24,247 nucleotides of DNA from Thraustochytrium sp. TN22 (GCA_013306675.1 JABLUY010000039.1:156603-180849); one strand, 5' to 3'. Positions 1 through 8,502 are shown, counted from the first letter of the stretch. Notes: generated by a model from the letters alone, not told the origin. Numbers and translations are program-made.

Positions 1-1
1 A

Positions 2-322
2 CGCTGCGAGCACCCGGCCTGCGACAAAAGCGCCGTCAGCGGCGGCAGGCCCTTCTGCAAGGCCCATGGAGGCGGGCGTCGATGTGAGCACCCAGCCTGC
101 GACAAGAGTGCCATCAGCGGCGACAGGCCCTTCTGCACAGCACATGGAGGCGGGCGTCGCTGCGAGCACACAGCCTGCGACAAGAGTGCTCAAGGCGGCG
201 GCGAGCCCTTCTGCAAGGCGCATGGAGGCAGGCGTCGCTGCGAGCACCCGGGCTGTGACAAGAGCGCCCGCGACAGCCGCAGTCTATTCTGCAGAGCACA
301 TGGAGGTGTGCATCGCTGCTAG
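2..322 (+). CDS. C-terminal end of a tandem Cys/His finger protein (WRKY19-like finger repeats), 5' end outside the window
   Basis: Read from base 2, the frame gives four 26-residue units whose first Cys codons lie at 5, 83, 161 and 239, exactly 78 bp apart. Each unit has the pattern C-x4-C-x11-C-x2-H followed by HGGG-R-R, for example CEHPACDKSA then RPFCKAHGGG. This is the repeated zinc-finger-like unit often labelled 'probable WRKY transcription factor 19' in stramenopile proteomes; its molecular role is poorly known, and zinc binding is inferred from the spacing. The frame ends at a TAG at 320-322, directly after the first Cys of a fifth unit. All ligands in the four units are intact, so the upstream gene may still be used with this stop as its end. 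The other plus frame over the same DNA (from 66) is open only because the repeat length is a multiple of three; it has no Cys/His pattern. The alternative is that the whole gene is already dead upstream. Confidence 0.55.
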   Translation, partial: RCEHPACDKSAVSGGRPFCKAHGGGRRCEHPACDKSAISGDRPFCTAHGGGRRCEHTACDKSAQGGGEPFCKAHGGRRRCEHPGCDKSARDSRSLFCRAHGGVHRC

Positions 323-1085
323 GACCTGGCCTGCGGAAAGGGTACCGCCGGCGGCAGGCATCCTTTCATCAAGGCGCTTGGAGGCGGTCGTTGCTGCGAG
401 CACCTGGCCTGCGTTGAGAGCGCCTGGAATGGCGGCAGTTTCTTTTGCATCGCGCACTGAGGTGGGCGCCGCTGGGAGCATCCGGACCGCGACAAGAGTG
501 CCGCCAATGGTGCTTATTCATTCTGCAAAGCGCATGGAGGTTGCTATCGCTGCGCCCGCCCAGCTTGTGACAAGGGCACCGCCAGCGGCGGCCGACTATT
601 CTGTACTGCGCATGGGCACAGACATACGTCGCTGCGAGCACCCGGCCTGTGAGAAGGCTGCCTATTGTGGCGGCTGACACTTTTGAGCAGCGCGTGGGCA
701 CCCGATTTGTGACAACGGCGCACACGGCAGCGCCCAGCCCTCCTACATCGCGCATGGAGACGGGTATTCTTGCGAGCAACAGGCCTGCGACCAGGGTGCC
801 GTCAGAAGCGGCACTCCTTTCTGCATCGCGGAAGGAGGCGGGCGTCTCTCGGAGGGCTCGGACTGTGACAAGGACGCCCTAAGCGGTGGCCAGCCTATGT
901 GCGCTTTGCACGGCGGTAAACGTTGCTGCGGGCACTGGGCTACGATAAGTGTGCCGCCAGTGGCGGTCGGCGCTTCTACAGGGCGTGCGAGGCGAACATC
1001 TCCAACTTACAAGCACCGGGACCGCGACGAAGCTGCGCAGAACGGGAAGAGCGGTAGACCTTCCTTCTGTCGGCCCGAACGTGTG
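323..1085 (+). pseudogene. Decayed continuation of the Cys/His finger array, about ten units
   Basis: The 78-bp register continues past the TAG, with unit starts at about 317, 395, 473, 551, 633, 693, 771, 849, 927 and 1008. Ligands are lost step by step: the first Cys becomes Trp at 473, a TGA follows the third Cys region at 458-460, and the 551 to 633 spacing of 82 bp shifts the frame. The unit from 633 to 693 is about 18 bp short and carries more stops. From 693 on, units sit in a different frame with only part of the Cys/His set, for example a lone Cys at 708. The last recognisable unit (Y-K-H-R-D-R-D then FCRPE) ends near 1085. I see it as the former 3' part of the same gene, now non-coding or 3' UTR. 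Confidence 0.65.
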
Positions 1086-1095
1086 CCCATTTCCT

Positions 1096-1191
1096 TCTCC
1101 TCGTCCTCGTCCTCTTCGTCCTCCTCCTCCTCCTCCTCCTCGTCCTCTTCGTCCTCCTCGTCGTCCTCCTCCTCCTCGTCTCTTCGTCCGC
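1096..1191. repeat. TCC/TCG/TCT trinucleotide tract
   Basis: About 95 bp are almost entirely TCN triplets, mostly TCC and TCG. The tract would read as poly-Ser in the frame of the membrane protein that follows. It lies between the last finger relic and the first plausible start of that gene, so it is more likely 5' leader than coding sequence. Confidence 0.85.
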
Positions 1192-1250
1192 ATCAAAGCC
1201 CGTTCGGCGCAGTTGGGCGGGCGGCCAGTCGCGCGCGCGGCGCGCGGTGG

Positions 1251-2225
1251 ATGTCGTGGGTGGGCGGCGGGACGGCGCGCGTGCGGGCGGAGGAGTGGGG
1301 CTGGCACAGCGCCATGACGGAGCCGCGCGGCGGCGGCGGCGGCGGCGCGGGGCAGGATGAGGATGACGAGGCTGGCCACGGCCACGACGCGCGCGCGGCG
1401 GCGCTGAGCGAGGCCGGCGCGCTGGCGCGGCGCGCGAGCGCGGAGCAGGGCGAGGAGGACGTGACGCTGGAGGAGGCCGGCGGCCACCTGGTCAAGGCCA
1501 TGAGCAACTGGTTCATCCCCAGGCCGGGCCCGCCGCCGAGCGCCACGGAGGACGCCGAGGGCGCCGTCTCGCCGGGGAACGGCGAGGACGGCATGATGGG
1601 CGTGGGCGTGGGCGAGGAGGACGAGGAGGACGAGGAGTCGTGGAACCCGACGTTCCCGACGTCGAACGCGCCGGCGCCCACGCCCGGTGCCGGCCCGTTT
1701 GCGCCGCGCAGGTCGCAACGGCCGGCCGCCGCGCGCCGCGGCAGCTGGCGCGACCGGTCCGCGAGCATCAAGGTGGACATTACCTTCTCCACGGCCGAGA
1801 TGAACCTCAAGCGCGACCTGAAGCGTCAGTACCTGGCCATCGCCATCGGGTGCTGGCTCTTCCTCACTGCGGCGCAGAGCGTGAGCTTGATCACGCTCAA
1901 CTACTGGGAGTACTCGCCCGTGGTGATCGCGCTCTGCATCATGGCAGGATCCGTCATCTTCTACTGGCGCTACGTGTGGGGCGAGCTGCGGCTCTCCTTC
2001 AAGCGGCTCTGGACCACGCCCTACCCGTACGCCGCGGCGGCCGCGGTGCTTGGCTCGCTGGCGCAGCACGCCATGTTCTTGGTGTACGAGGGCTACGAGC
2101 TCGCCCAGCTGCTCATCGTCTTTGCGCTCATCCAGAGCTTTTACCTTTATCCTCGTGGCCAGCACCTTCCGGCACTACATGCGCCGCTGGCAACGCTTTC
2201 TCAACCATCGCAAGCTCTGCTTTGA
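1251..2225 (+). CDS. Four-pass membrane protein of unknown family (copy A), C-terminus frame-shifted
   Basis: From ATG 1251 the frame gives 324 residues; ATG 1314 is an alternative start. The first ~190 residues are hydrophilic: Gly-rich, then acidic (EEDEEDEES near residue 125), then a basic Arg-rich stretch before KVDITFS. Four hydrophobic segments follow at about 194-216, 222-241, 258-279 and 283-298, the last around ELAQLLIVFALIQ. I do not recognise the family. Relative to the partial copy at 5033-5518, one extra base near 2145-2155 changes the frame. The product then ends at 2225 with about 25 unrelated residues instead of a basic tail (FRHYMRRWQRF...NVLAD) that would stop at 2290-2292. 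The tail codons after the extra base stay very similar between copies, so the longer tail is probably ancestral. A base-call error is possible. The same frame is open upstream to 897 through the Ser tract and finger relics. Confidence 0.55.
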   Translation: MSWVGGGTARVRAEEWGWHSAMTEPRGGGGGGAGQDEDDEAGHGHDARAAALSEAGALARRASAEQGEEDVTLEEAGGHLVKAMSNWFIPRPGPPPSATEDAEGAVSPGNGEDGMMGVGVGEEDEEDEESWNPTFPTSNAPAPTPGAGPFAPRRSQRPAAARRGSWRDRSASIKVDITFSTAEMNLKRDLKRQYLAIAIGCWLFLTAAQSVSLITLNYWEYSPVVIALCIMAGSVIFYWRYVWGELRLSFKRLWTTPYPYAAAAAVLGSLAQHAMFLVYEGYELAQLLIVFALIQSFYLYPRGQHLPALHAPLATLSQPSQALL

Positions 2226-2292
2226 CGCGCTGCAGGCCGGCCTGGAGCGCAAGCAACAGCCATGGTCTTCCGCGAACGTCCTCGCGGACTGA

Positions 2293-2480
2293 CTCAACAT
2301 TTTCTAACCTGTAACATTTATTCACTCGTCGCCGCAGCAGCGCCTTGGCGAGTGGCGGACGTACGAGCTCTAGCTAGCTGGCGAGCTACAGCTCTAGCTA
2401 GCTAGCTAGTAGTAGCTCCAGTAGCTCTTCTGCTGGCGCTAGCTAGCTAGCTAGCTATCGAGAGAAGAAGGAAAAGTCTA
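2293..2480. terminator. Convergent 3' spacer A, TAGC-rich
   Basis: This 188-bp spacer separates the stops of two facing genes. It contains several runs of TAGC/CTAG (AGCTCTAGCTAGCTGG, CTAGCTAGCTAGTAGTAGC, GCTAGCTAGCTAGCTATCG), which are self-complementary and can fold into hairpins on either strand. It carries the 3' UTRs of both genes. No clear AATAAA is visible; TGTAACATTTATTC at about 2312 is the most A/T-rich part. A role in 3' end formation is inference. Confidence 0.4.
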
Positions 2481-4289
2481 TCAGGCGCACCGCAGCGACT
2501 TGGGGGCGGCGTCGCCGAGGACGTGAAGGGCGGCGCGTTCGATGTGGGCGACAAAGTCGGCCTCGGTGGCGGCCTCCGAGGCAATGCTCTCGAGCATGGC
2601 GGGCGTGAGGCGGAGCGCCTCCAGCGCGAAGAGCTCGTGCAGGCGGTCGCGGTGCAACGGCTGGATGCTGCCAAAGTAGTGCTTAGTCAGCTCACAGACA
2701 GCGTCGGCGCGCGCGTAGGTGAGGTTGAAGATCTTGTCGATGCGGCCAGGGCGAATCAGCGCGTCATCCAGGCGCTCCGGGTGGTTGGTGGTCATCACGA
2801 CGATGCGGCTCTCCGTGTCAAGGATGCCGTCCATGACCTCGAGCAGGCCGGCCAGCGAGAGCTTGTCGGTTTGCGACTGGCCCAAAATGGCAAGCGGCGC
2901 CCGGTCCGCATCAGAGCCGCCCGAGTTCGCCGCCAGGCCCGCGAAGATGGCGCCCAACACATCGGCGGCGCCCGAGGACGAAACAGGCGAGGCGACGCAG
3001 ACGTCCGCATCAGCCTCGTTGTCGGATCCCTCGGCCTCCGTCTCGGAGCCCTCAGTACTGGGCTCGGTAGACGCATCGGACCCCTCGACCACGTCGCTCC
3101 CCTTGGCAGCGGCCGGGCTGGCCGTGCGCGTGCGCGCCTTGGGCGCCGCCGCGCGCCGGTGCACAATGTCGGTGGCGGCGTCGACGTCCTCGAGCAAGAA
3201 GATCACGTCGCTGTACTTGAGCGCGATCGGCATGTCCTCACCGGGCACCGAGAAGCGGCAGTCGATCATGGCCCGCTGCAGCTCCTCGTTTGTCTGGATA
3301 GCGTTCAGGTTGATGGAGACGACGTGGCGGCCAGTGTACTGCGCGAGTGCCTTGGTGACAGAGGTCTTGCCCGTGCCCGGCGGGCCGTGCATGAGGATGC
3401 CGAGTTTGTGCGGGAAGCCCTCGACCTGATACTTGCCGCGCTTGGCCATGAAGTCGTCCAGGGCGTGAAGCAGGGCGTCCTTCTCCGGGAAGAAGATGTG
3501 GTCGAAAGTCTTGCGGCCGCTGAGCGCGAAGCGACGTGCCGGCAAGGGGCCGAGGGCAGCGCGCGAGCTCTCGCTCTCCTTCCCCTTGCCCGTCTTGGAG
3601 CTTCCGTTGCTCAGCATATAGAGGTACTTGGTTTTGGTGTCGGTGGTGGCGCGCACGCTCTCCTTGTACCAGTCAAAGGCACGGGCCAAGAAGTTCTCGA
3701 TGTGTTCGGCGCCGTCCTTGCGCGAGGACTTGAGCGAGTAGATGGACGTCTTGCGCTCGCGCGGCATCCCGTTCATCTCGGACTTGCGCGTTTCGTGCCT
3801 GATGCGCAGCTGTAAGCCCTCCTCAATGTCGGCCCACTCGCCCTGCTTAGGCAAGTTCACCAGCTTGTACTCTTGGAGCTGGTCAAAGGTTGAGCCGTAC
3901 TGCGTTGACCACGTGTTCCTGTTGAAGGTGCTCTGCTCCTTGACGGCCATGAGGTTGGTCGACGCGCGCCGGTAGTGGATTTGGTCGCGCAGATGGCCGA
4001 CATACATGCTCAGTGCCTTCTGCAGGATGTTGTTGCGCGTGTTGGACTCCTCCGAGGCGCGGTAGCTCATCTCCTCGCAGCGGATCTCGCGCACATAGGT
4101 GCGGCCTACGAAGATGAGCTCCCAGGTGTTCTCGACGTGCTCGCGGACCGACCGCTGGTACCATGCCACAAGCGCCGAAACAAGCATGGGCAGGAGCAGG
4201 GCAATCATCATGTCCACCACGGGCGAGCCCGTATGGAACATGCCCAACAGGCCGGCCGTGAGGCCTGGGTACGCCTTCATCGCCTCCAT
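2481..4289 (-). CDS. BCS1-like AAA ATPase, copy A
   Basis: The product is 602 residues from ATG 4289, the start shared with copy B. A single hydrophobic segment at about 24-43 ([18 protein letters not shown]) suits an N-terminal membrane anchor, as in mitochondrial BCS1 and its plant relatives. The AAA core has [19 protein letters not shown] (Walker A 302-309), [10 protein letters not shown] (Walker B 361-370), [11 protein letters not shown] (sensor 1) and RPGRID (arginine-finger region near 513-518). Known BCS1 uses ATP to move folded Rieske protein across the inner mitochondrial membrane; that this copy does so is inference, since BCS1-like paralogues have other roles. About 100 residues, Ser/Glu/Asp-rich, are inserted between Walker B and sensor 1. 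Unlike copy B, the frame is open upstream to ATG 5009, which would add 240 low-complexity residues; I take this as leader. The gene converges on the membrane protein gene 188 bp away. Confidence 0.85.
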   Translation of the reverse strand: MEAMKAYPGLTAGLLGMFHTGSPVVDMMIALLLPMLVSALVAWYQRSVREHVENTWELIFVGRTYVREIRCEEMSYRASEESNTRNNILQKALSMYVGHLRDQIHYRRASTNLMAVKEQSTFNRNTWSTQYGSTFDQLQEYKLVNLPKQGEWADIEEGLQLRIRHETRKSEMNGMPRERKTSIYSLKSSRKDGAEHIENFLARAFDWYKESVRATTDTKTKYLYMLSNGSSKTGKGKESESSRAALGPLPARRFALSGRKTFDHIFFPEKDALLHALDDFMAKRGKYQVEGFPHKLGILMHGPPGTGKTSVTKALAQYTGRHVVSINLNAIQTNEELQRAMIDCRFSVPGEDMPIALKYSDVIFLLEDVDAATDIVHRRAAAPKARTRTASPAAAKGSDVVEGSDASTEPSTEGSETEAEGSDNEADADVCVASPVSSSGAADVLGAIFAGLAANSGGSDADRAPLAILGQSQTDKLSLAGLLEVMDGILDTESRIVVMTTNHPERLDDALIRPGRIDKIFNLTYARADAVCELTKHYFGSIQPLHRDRLHELFALEALRLTPAMLESIASEAATEADFVAHIERAALHVLGDAAPKSLRCA

Positions 4290-5020
4290 GTCGAACTCAA
4301 TCTCAGGCTTTACTGTCTCACGAGAAATTCGTCTCCAGCGTTGGAGTTTTGCTGCTCGCCCCGACGGGGTCCGAACCCTGGCCAGGCTCACGTTGAAGAT
4401 GGCTGTTCTGCTGGAGAACAAGCATGGTTGCTGGCAAGGCGGGCAAGCTTTCCCCACGGGTTCTGTTCTCGTGCCGTCACGGTGGATGGGGCGGCTGGGC
4501 GGGGGCACGCGACGCTGCAGCCTGCCTGTGCCAGTTTGCCAAACTCGCCGTCGGCCAGCGATACCGTGACGAAGGTGGCGCGCGCAGCCGCGCCCAGCTG
4601 CGCGTTGAGACAGAGATGATCTGAACCTACGACTCGGCCCGGGAGAACAGCTCTCTGAGTCTGGCGGAGAGTTGTCCGGCGTGCTACTACAAGCCCCTAC
4701 GACGGTGCTACAGCCTGAGCGGAACGCAGCGCACGAGCCAGCGCGACCCCTTCCTTCACGCCGTTCACGGTCACGGTGGTGGTCCAGCTGCGGAGAGCGC
4801 GTGGTGGGGGGAGGTCCAGCTTTGCTGCGCCAGGGCGGCTCGACTGCGAAGGAAGCGGCCGGCTGCGGGGCACGCGCAGGACAAGCGAGCGAGCGCGCGC
4901 GGCGGGCGGCGCAACAGCGGAGAGTGCCGGAACGCGATTGTTGTCGGCCACGGAATGCGCAGGCACGGCGAAAGGAAGCGGCCCGCGGGAGAGGAAGGGA
5001 CCCGACCATCTCGCAGCTGT
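4290..5020 (-). promoter_or_regulatory. Upstream and leader region of BCS1-like copy A
   Basis: About 730 bp lie between the ATPase start and the duplication junction. The sequence matches the region upstream of copy B in blocks (around 4317-4345, 4430-4500 and 4740-4990) separated by indels. It probably holds the promoter and 5' leader. No TATA box or other known element can be named. It happens to be stop-free in the ATPase frame up to an ATG at 5009, but the encoded residues are Ala/Arg/Ser/Pro-rich with no family resemblance. Confidence 0.4.
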
Positions 5021-5032
5021 GCGAGGTGCCAT

Positions 5033-5518
5033 TACCTGGCCATCCCCATCGGGTGATGGCTCTTCCTCACTGCGGCGCAGAGCGTGAGCTTGATCACGCT
5101 CAACTACTGGGAGTACTCGCCCGTGGCGATGGTGATTGCGCTCTGCATCATGGCGGGCTCCGTCATCTTCTACTGGCGCTTCTCATTCAAGCCGAATCAA
5201 GCGGCTCTGGACCACGCCAGACCCGTACGCTGCGGTTGCCGCTGGCCTTGGCTCACTGGCGCATCACGCCATGTGTTCTTGGTGTACGAGGGCTACGAGC
5301 TCGCCCAGCTGCTCATCGTCTTTGCGCTCATCCAGCTGCTCATCGTCTTTGCGCTCATCCAGAGCTTTTACTTTAGCCTCGTGGCCAACATCTTCCGGCA
5401 CTATATGCGCCGCTGGCAACGCTTTCTCACCCATCGCAAGCTCTGCTTTGACGCGCTGCAGGCCGGCCTGGAGCGCAAGCAACAGCCATGGTCTTCCGTG
5501 AACGTCCTCGCGGACTGA
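5033..5518 (+). pseudogene. 5'-truncated copy of the membrane protein gene (copy B)
   Basis: Homology to copy A starts abruptly at TACCTGGCCATC (5033), matching residue 194 of copy A, so the hydrophilic N-terminal half is absent. The first hydrophobic segment (LAIAIGCW in copy A) is disturbed. Near 5126 there is a small insertion (VAMV for VV), and near 5180-5210 a net deletion rewrites about 25 residues between segments 2 and 3. A 27-bp stretch encoding LLIVFALIQ is perfectly duplicated at 5309-5362. After that the frame runs cleanly into the basic C-terminal tail and stops at 5516-5518. No ATG in a good position precedes it; it may be transcribed but is most likely a dead fragment left by the duplication breakpoint. 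Confidence 0.75.
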
Positions 5519-5706
5519 CTCAACATTTTCTAACCTGTAACATTCATTTACTCGTCGCCGCAGCAGCGACTTGGCGAGTGGCGGACGTACGAGCTCTAGC
5601 TAGCTGGCGAGCTACAGCTCTAGCTAGCTAGCTAGTAGTAGCTCCAGTAGCTTTTCTACTGGCTCTAGCTAGCTAGCTAGCTATCGAGAGAAGAAGGAGA
5701 AGTCTA
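5519..5706. terminator. Convergent 3' spacer B, TAGC-rich
   Basis: This spacer has the same length as spacer A (188 bp) and nearly the same sequence, including all TAGC runs and the TGTAACATTCATTTAC stretch. Only scattered base changes are visible. Such equal length in low-complexity sequence suggests a recent duplication or selection on the element. Confidence 0.4.
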
Positions 5707-7515
5707 TCAGGCGCACCGCAGCGACTTGGGGGCGGCGTCGCCGAGGACGTGAAGGGCGGCGCGTTCGATGTGGGCGACAAAGTCGGCCTCGGTGGCGGCC
5801 TCCGAGGCGATGCTCTCGAGCATGGCGGGCGTGAGGCGGAGCGCCTCCAGCGCGAAGAGCTCGTGCAGGCGGTCGCGGTGCGCCGGCTCGATGCTGCCAA
5901 AGTAGTGCTTGGTCAGCTCACAGACAGCGTCGGCGCGCGCGTAGGTGAGGTTGAAGATCTTGTCGATGCGGCCAGGGCGAATCAGCGCGTCATCCAGGCG
6001 CTCCGGGTGGTTGGTGGTCATCACGACGATGCGGCCCTCCGTGTCAAGGATGCCGTCCATGACCTCGAGCAGGCCGGCCAGCGAGAGCTTGTCGGTCTGC
6101 GACTGGCCCAAAATGGCAAACGGTGCTCGGTCCGCATTAGAGCCGCCCGAGTTCGCCGCCAGGCCCGCGAAGATGGCGCCCAATACATCGGCGGCGCCCG
6201 TGGACGAGACAGGCGAGGCGACGCAGACGTCCGCATCAACCTCGTTGTCGGATCCCTCGCCCTCCGTCTCGGAGCCCTCAGTACTGGGCTCGGTAGACGC
6301 ATCGGACCCCTCCACCACGTCGCTCCCCTTGGCAGCGGCCGGGCTGGCCGTGCGCGTGCGCGCCTTGGGCGCCGCCGCGCGCCGGTGCACGATGTTGGTG
6401 GCGGCGTCGACGTCCTCGAGCAAGAAGATTACGTCGCTGTACTTGAGCGCGATCGGCATGTCCTCACCGGGCACCGAGAAGCGGCAGTCGATCATGGCGC
6501 GCTGCAGCTCCTCGTTCGTCTGGATAGCGTTCAGGTTGATGGAGACGACGTGGCGGCCAGTGTACTGCGCGAGTGCCTTGGTGACAGAGGTCTTGCCTGT
6601 GCCCGGCGGGCCGTGCATGAGGATGCCAAGCTTGTGCGGGAAGCCCTCGACCTGATACTTGCCGCGCTTGGCCATGAAGTCGTCCAGGGCGTGGAGCAGG
6701 GCGTCCTTCTCCGGGAAGAAGATGTGGTCGAAAGTCTTGCGGCCGCTGAGCGCGAAGCGACGTGCCGGCAAGGGGCCGGGGGCGGCGTCCGAGCTCTCGC
6801 TCTCCTTCCCATTGCCCGTCTTGGAACTCCCGTTGCTCAGCATATAGAGGTACTTGGTTTTGGTGTCGGTGGTGGCGCGCACGCTCTCCTTGTACCAGTC
6901 AAAGGCACGGGCCAAGAAGTTCTCGATGTGGTCGGCGCCGTCCTTGCGCGAGGACTTGAGCGAGTAGATGGACGTCTTGCGCTCGCGCGGCATCCCGTGC
7001 ACCTCGAACGTGCGGCTTTCCTGCCTGATGCGGAACTGTAAGCCCTCCTCAATGCCGGCCCACTCGTCCTGCTTGGGCAAGTTCACCAGCTTGTATCCCT
7101 GCAGTTGCTCAAAGGTTGAGCCGTACTGCGTTATCCACGAGTCACTGTTGAAGGTGCTCTGCTCCTTGATGGCCATGAGGTTGGTCGACGCGCGCCGGTA
7201 GTGGATTTGGTCGCGCAGATGGCCGACATACAGGCTCAGCGCCTTCTGCAGGATGTTGTTGCGCGTGTTGGACTCCTCCGAGGCGCGGTAGCTCATCTCC
7301 TCGCAGCGGATCTCGCGCACATAGGTGCGGCCTACGAAGATGAGCTCCCAGATGTTCTCGACGTGCCTGCGGGCCGACCGCTGGTACCATGCCACAAGCG
7401 CCGAAACAAGCATGGGCAGGAGCAGGGCGATCATCATGTCCACTACGGGCGAGCCCGTGTGGAAGATGCCCAACAGGCCGGTGGTGAGACCTGGGTACGC
7501 CTTCATCGCCTCCAT
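5707..7515 (-). CDS. BCS1-like AAA ATPase, copy B
   Basis: This copy also gives 602 residues from ATG 7515. An in-frame TAG 36 bases upstream supports this start for both copies. Layout: membrane anchor 24-43; a middle region of about 200 residues; Walker A GPPGTGKT 302-309; Walker B 361-370; an acidic, Ser/Thr-rich insert at about 372-475; [13 protein letters not shown] 476-488; sensor 1 TTN 500-502; RPGRID 513-518; and a helical C-terminal part. By eye it differs from copy A at about 35 residues, with none in Walker A, Walker B, sensor 1 or the arginine-finger region. Most changes sit at 113-175 and 235-247. All catalytic motifs are complete, so both copies look able to hydrolyse ATP. The likely location is the mitochondrial inner membrane, inferred from the family. 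Confidence 0.88.
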   Translation of the reverse strand: MEAMKAYPGLTTGLLGIFHTGSPVVDMMIALLLPMLVSALVAWYQRSARRHVENIWELIFVGRTYVREIRCEEMSYRASEESNTRNNILQKALSLYVGHLRDQIHYRRASTNLMAIKEQSTFNSDSWITQYGSTFEQLQGYKLVNLPKQDEWAGIEEGLQFRIRQESRTFEVHGMPRERKTSIYSLKSSRKDGADHIENFLARAFDWYKESVRATTDTKTKYLYMLSNGSSKTGNGKESESSDAAPGPLPARRFALSGRKTFDHIFFPEKDALLHALDDFMAKRGKYQVEGFPHKLGILMHGPPGTGKTSVTKALAQYTGRHVVSINLNAIQTNEELQRAMIDCRFSVPGEDMPIALKYSDVIFLLEDVDAATNIVHRRAAAPKARTRTASPAAAKGSDVVEGSDASTEPSTEGSETEGEGSDNEVDADVCVASPVSSTGAADVLGAIFAGLAANSGGSNADRAPFAILGQSQTDKLSLAGLLEVMDGILDTEGRIVVMTTNHPERLDDALIRPGRIDKIFNLTYARADAVCELTKHYFGSIEPAHRDRLHELFALEALRLTPAMLESIASEAATEADFVAHIERAALHVLGDAAPKSLRCA

Positions 7516-8370
7516 GTCGAACTCTTTCCCAATCTCAGCTGAGCTGCGAGCGATCTGCTATGCTGTCTCACGAGAAGATCGTTTCCAGCGTTGGACTTTT
7601 GCTGCCCGCCCTGGGGCCCTGGCCCTGGCCAGGCTCGCGTCAATCCGGACTCGAAGACGGCTCTGTTCCGCTTGGAGGAGGAGCTGAGCTGCTGGGGCAA
7701 GGCGAGCAAGCTTTCCCCACGAGTTCTCTTCAAGTTCTCGTGCCGTGGATGGGGGCGGCGGCTGGGCAGAGCACGCGACGCCACGCACGCGACGCAACAG
7801 CCTGCTGGTGTCAAGCCCGCCGTCCGAGTCCGAGTCGGCCAGCGAATGCTAAACCTAGGACATCCACGGCGTACGCCGGCGGCGTACGGCGCAGCCGCGC
7901 CCGGCCGCGCATGCCGAGTTGGAAGATCGACCAGTAGCTAAATTTGCCTTGGATCCTCCGCAGTTCTTGACTTGGTCCGGGAGAACCGTTCTCTCGAGTC
8001 TATCATCAGTCTGAGTCTGGCCAGACTCGGAGACCTCCATGCCCCCGGGCTAGCTAAAGGCCTACAACTTGAAGAAGTGTCGGTGGCACGCAGCGCGCCG
8101 TGACGAGCCAGCCCGACCAGTTCCTTCACGGTGCGTGACGTCGTGGTCCAGCTGCGCACTCGCGGAGAGCGCATGTGTGTTTGGGGGGGGGGTCCAGCCC
8201 TGCGGCGGCTCGACTGGCCGGCACACGCAGGACAAAAAAGCGAGCAAGCGCAGCGGGCGGCGCAACAGCGGAGAGCGGCGGAGCGCAATTCCTTCACGGT
8301 TCGTTGTCGGCCACGGGGCGCGCAGGCACGGCGAAAGGAAGCGGCCGGCGCCGCGGGGAAGAGGAACGAG
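7516..8370 (-). promoter_or_regulatory. Upstream region of BCS1-like copy B
   Basis: About 850 bp of non-coding DNA lie upstream of the ATPase start, partly matching 4290-5020. It includes a poly-G run at 8182-8191 and the repeated phrase CCTTCACGGT (about 8114 and 8292). It presumably holds the promoter and 5' leader of the minus-strand ATPase. No named element can be supported. Confidence 0.35.
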
Positions 8371-8502
8371 TGAGCCATTGTGCGCGTTTCACTGCAGCTC
8401 GCAGCTTCTTAGCGAAGTGTCACGTCAAGGTTGACTCTGCCGCAAAACCGGTTTGCAGAGAGAGAGAGAGAGTTGCCAGAACGCAGCGCTGCGCTTGCCG
8501 GC

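Larger units (their letters stand above)
1830..5020. repeat. Segmental tandem duplication, unit A
   Basis: Unit A begins inside the membrane protein gene (TACCTGGCCATC at 1830) and runs through the BCS1-like gene and its upstream DNA to about 5020. Unit B starts immediately after it in the same orientation. The offset is 3203 bp at the left end and 3226 bp from the membrane protein stop through the whole ATPase gene, so the ATPase coding region has no indel between copies. Upstream of the ATPase start similarity falls and indels appear, but blocks such as GCGGGCGGCGCAACAGCGG can be matched. Boundaries are by eye, good to about 20-50 bp. Confidence 0.85.
5033..8370. repeat. Segmental tandem duplication, unit B
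   Basis: Direct second copy of 1830-5020, starting at the junction near 5033 and fading out near 8370. The ATPase coding part and the 188-bp spacer are the best conserved; the part upstream of the ATPase start is longer than in unit A and carries indels. The motif GGCACGGCGAAAGGAAGCGG occurs near the right end of both units (about 4964 and 8326). Confidence 0.85.

Noticed and set aside
66-677. 203-codon plus frame with MEAGVAAST-type repeats
   Set aside because: The Cys/His spacing belongs to the frame from base 2; this frame is open only because 78 is divisible by three.
879-2165. 428-codon minus-strand frame
   Set aside because: Antisense to the membrane protein gene, composed of Arg/Ala/Gly runs including a translated triplet tract.
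2523-7041. Two 430-codon plus-strand frames over the ATPase genes
   Set aside because: They are similar to each other only because the ATPase genes are duplicated; the minus strand carries Walker and sensor motifs.
1830-8370. Direct repeats as ends of a mobile element
   Set aside because: The repeated units are host genes with no transposase or polymerase and no target-site duplication; a segmental duplication explains them.
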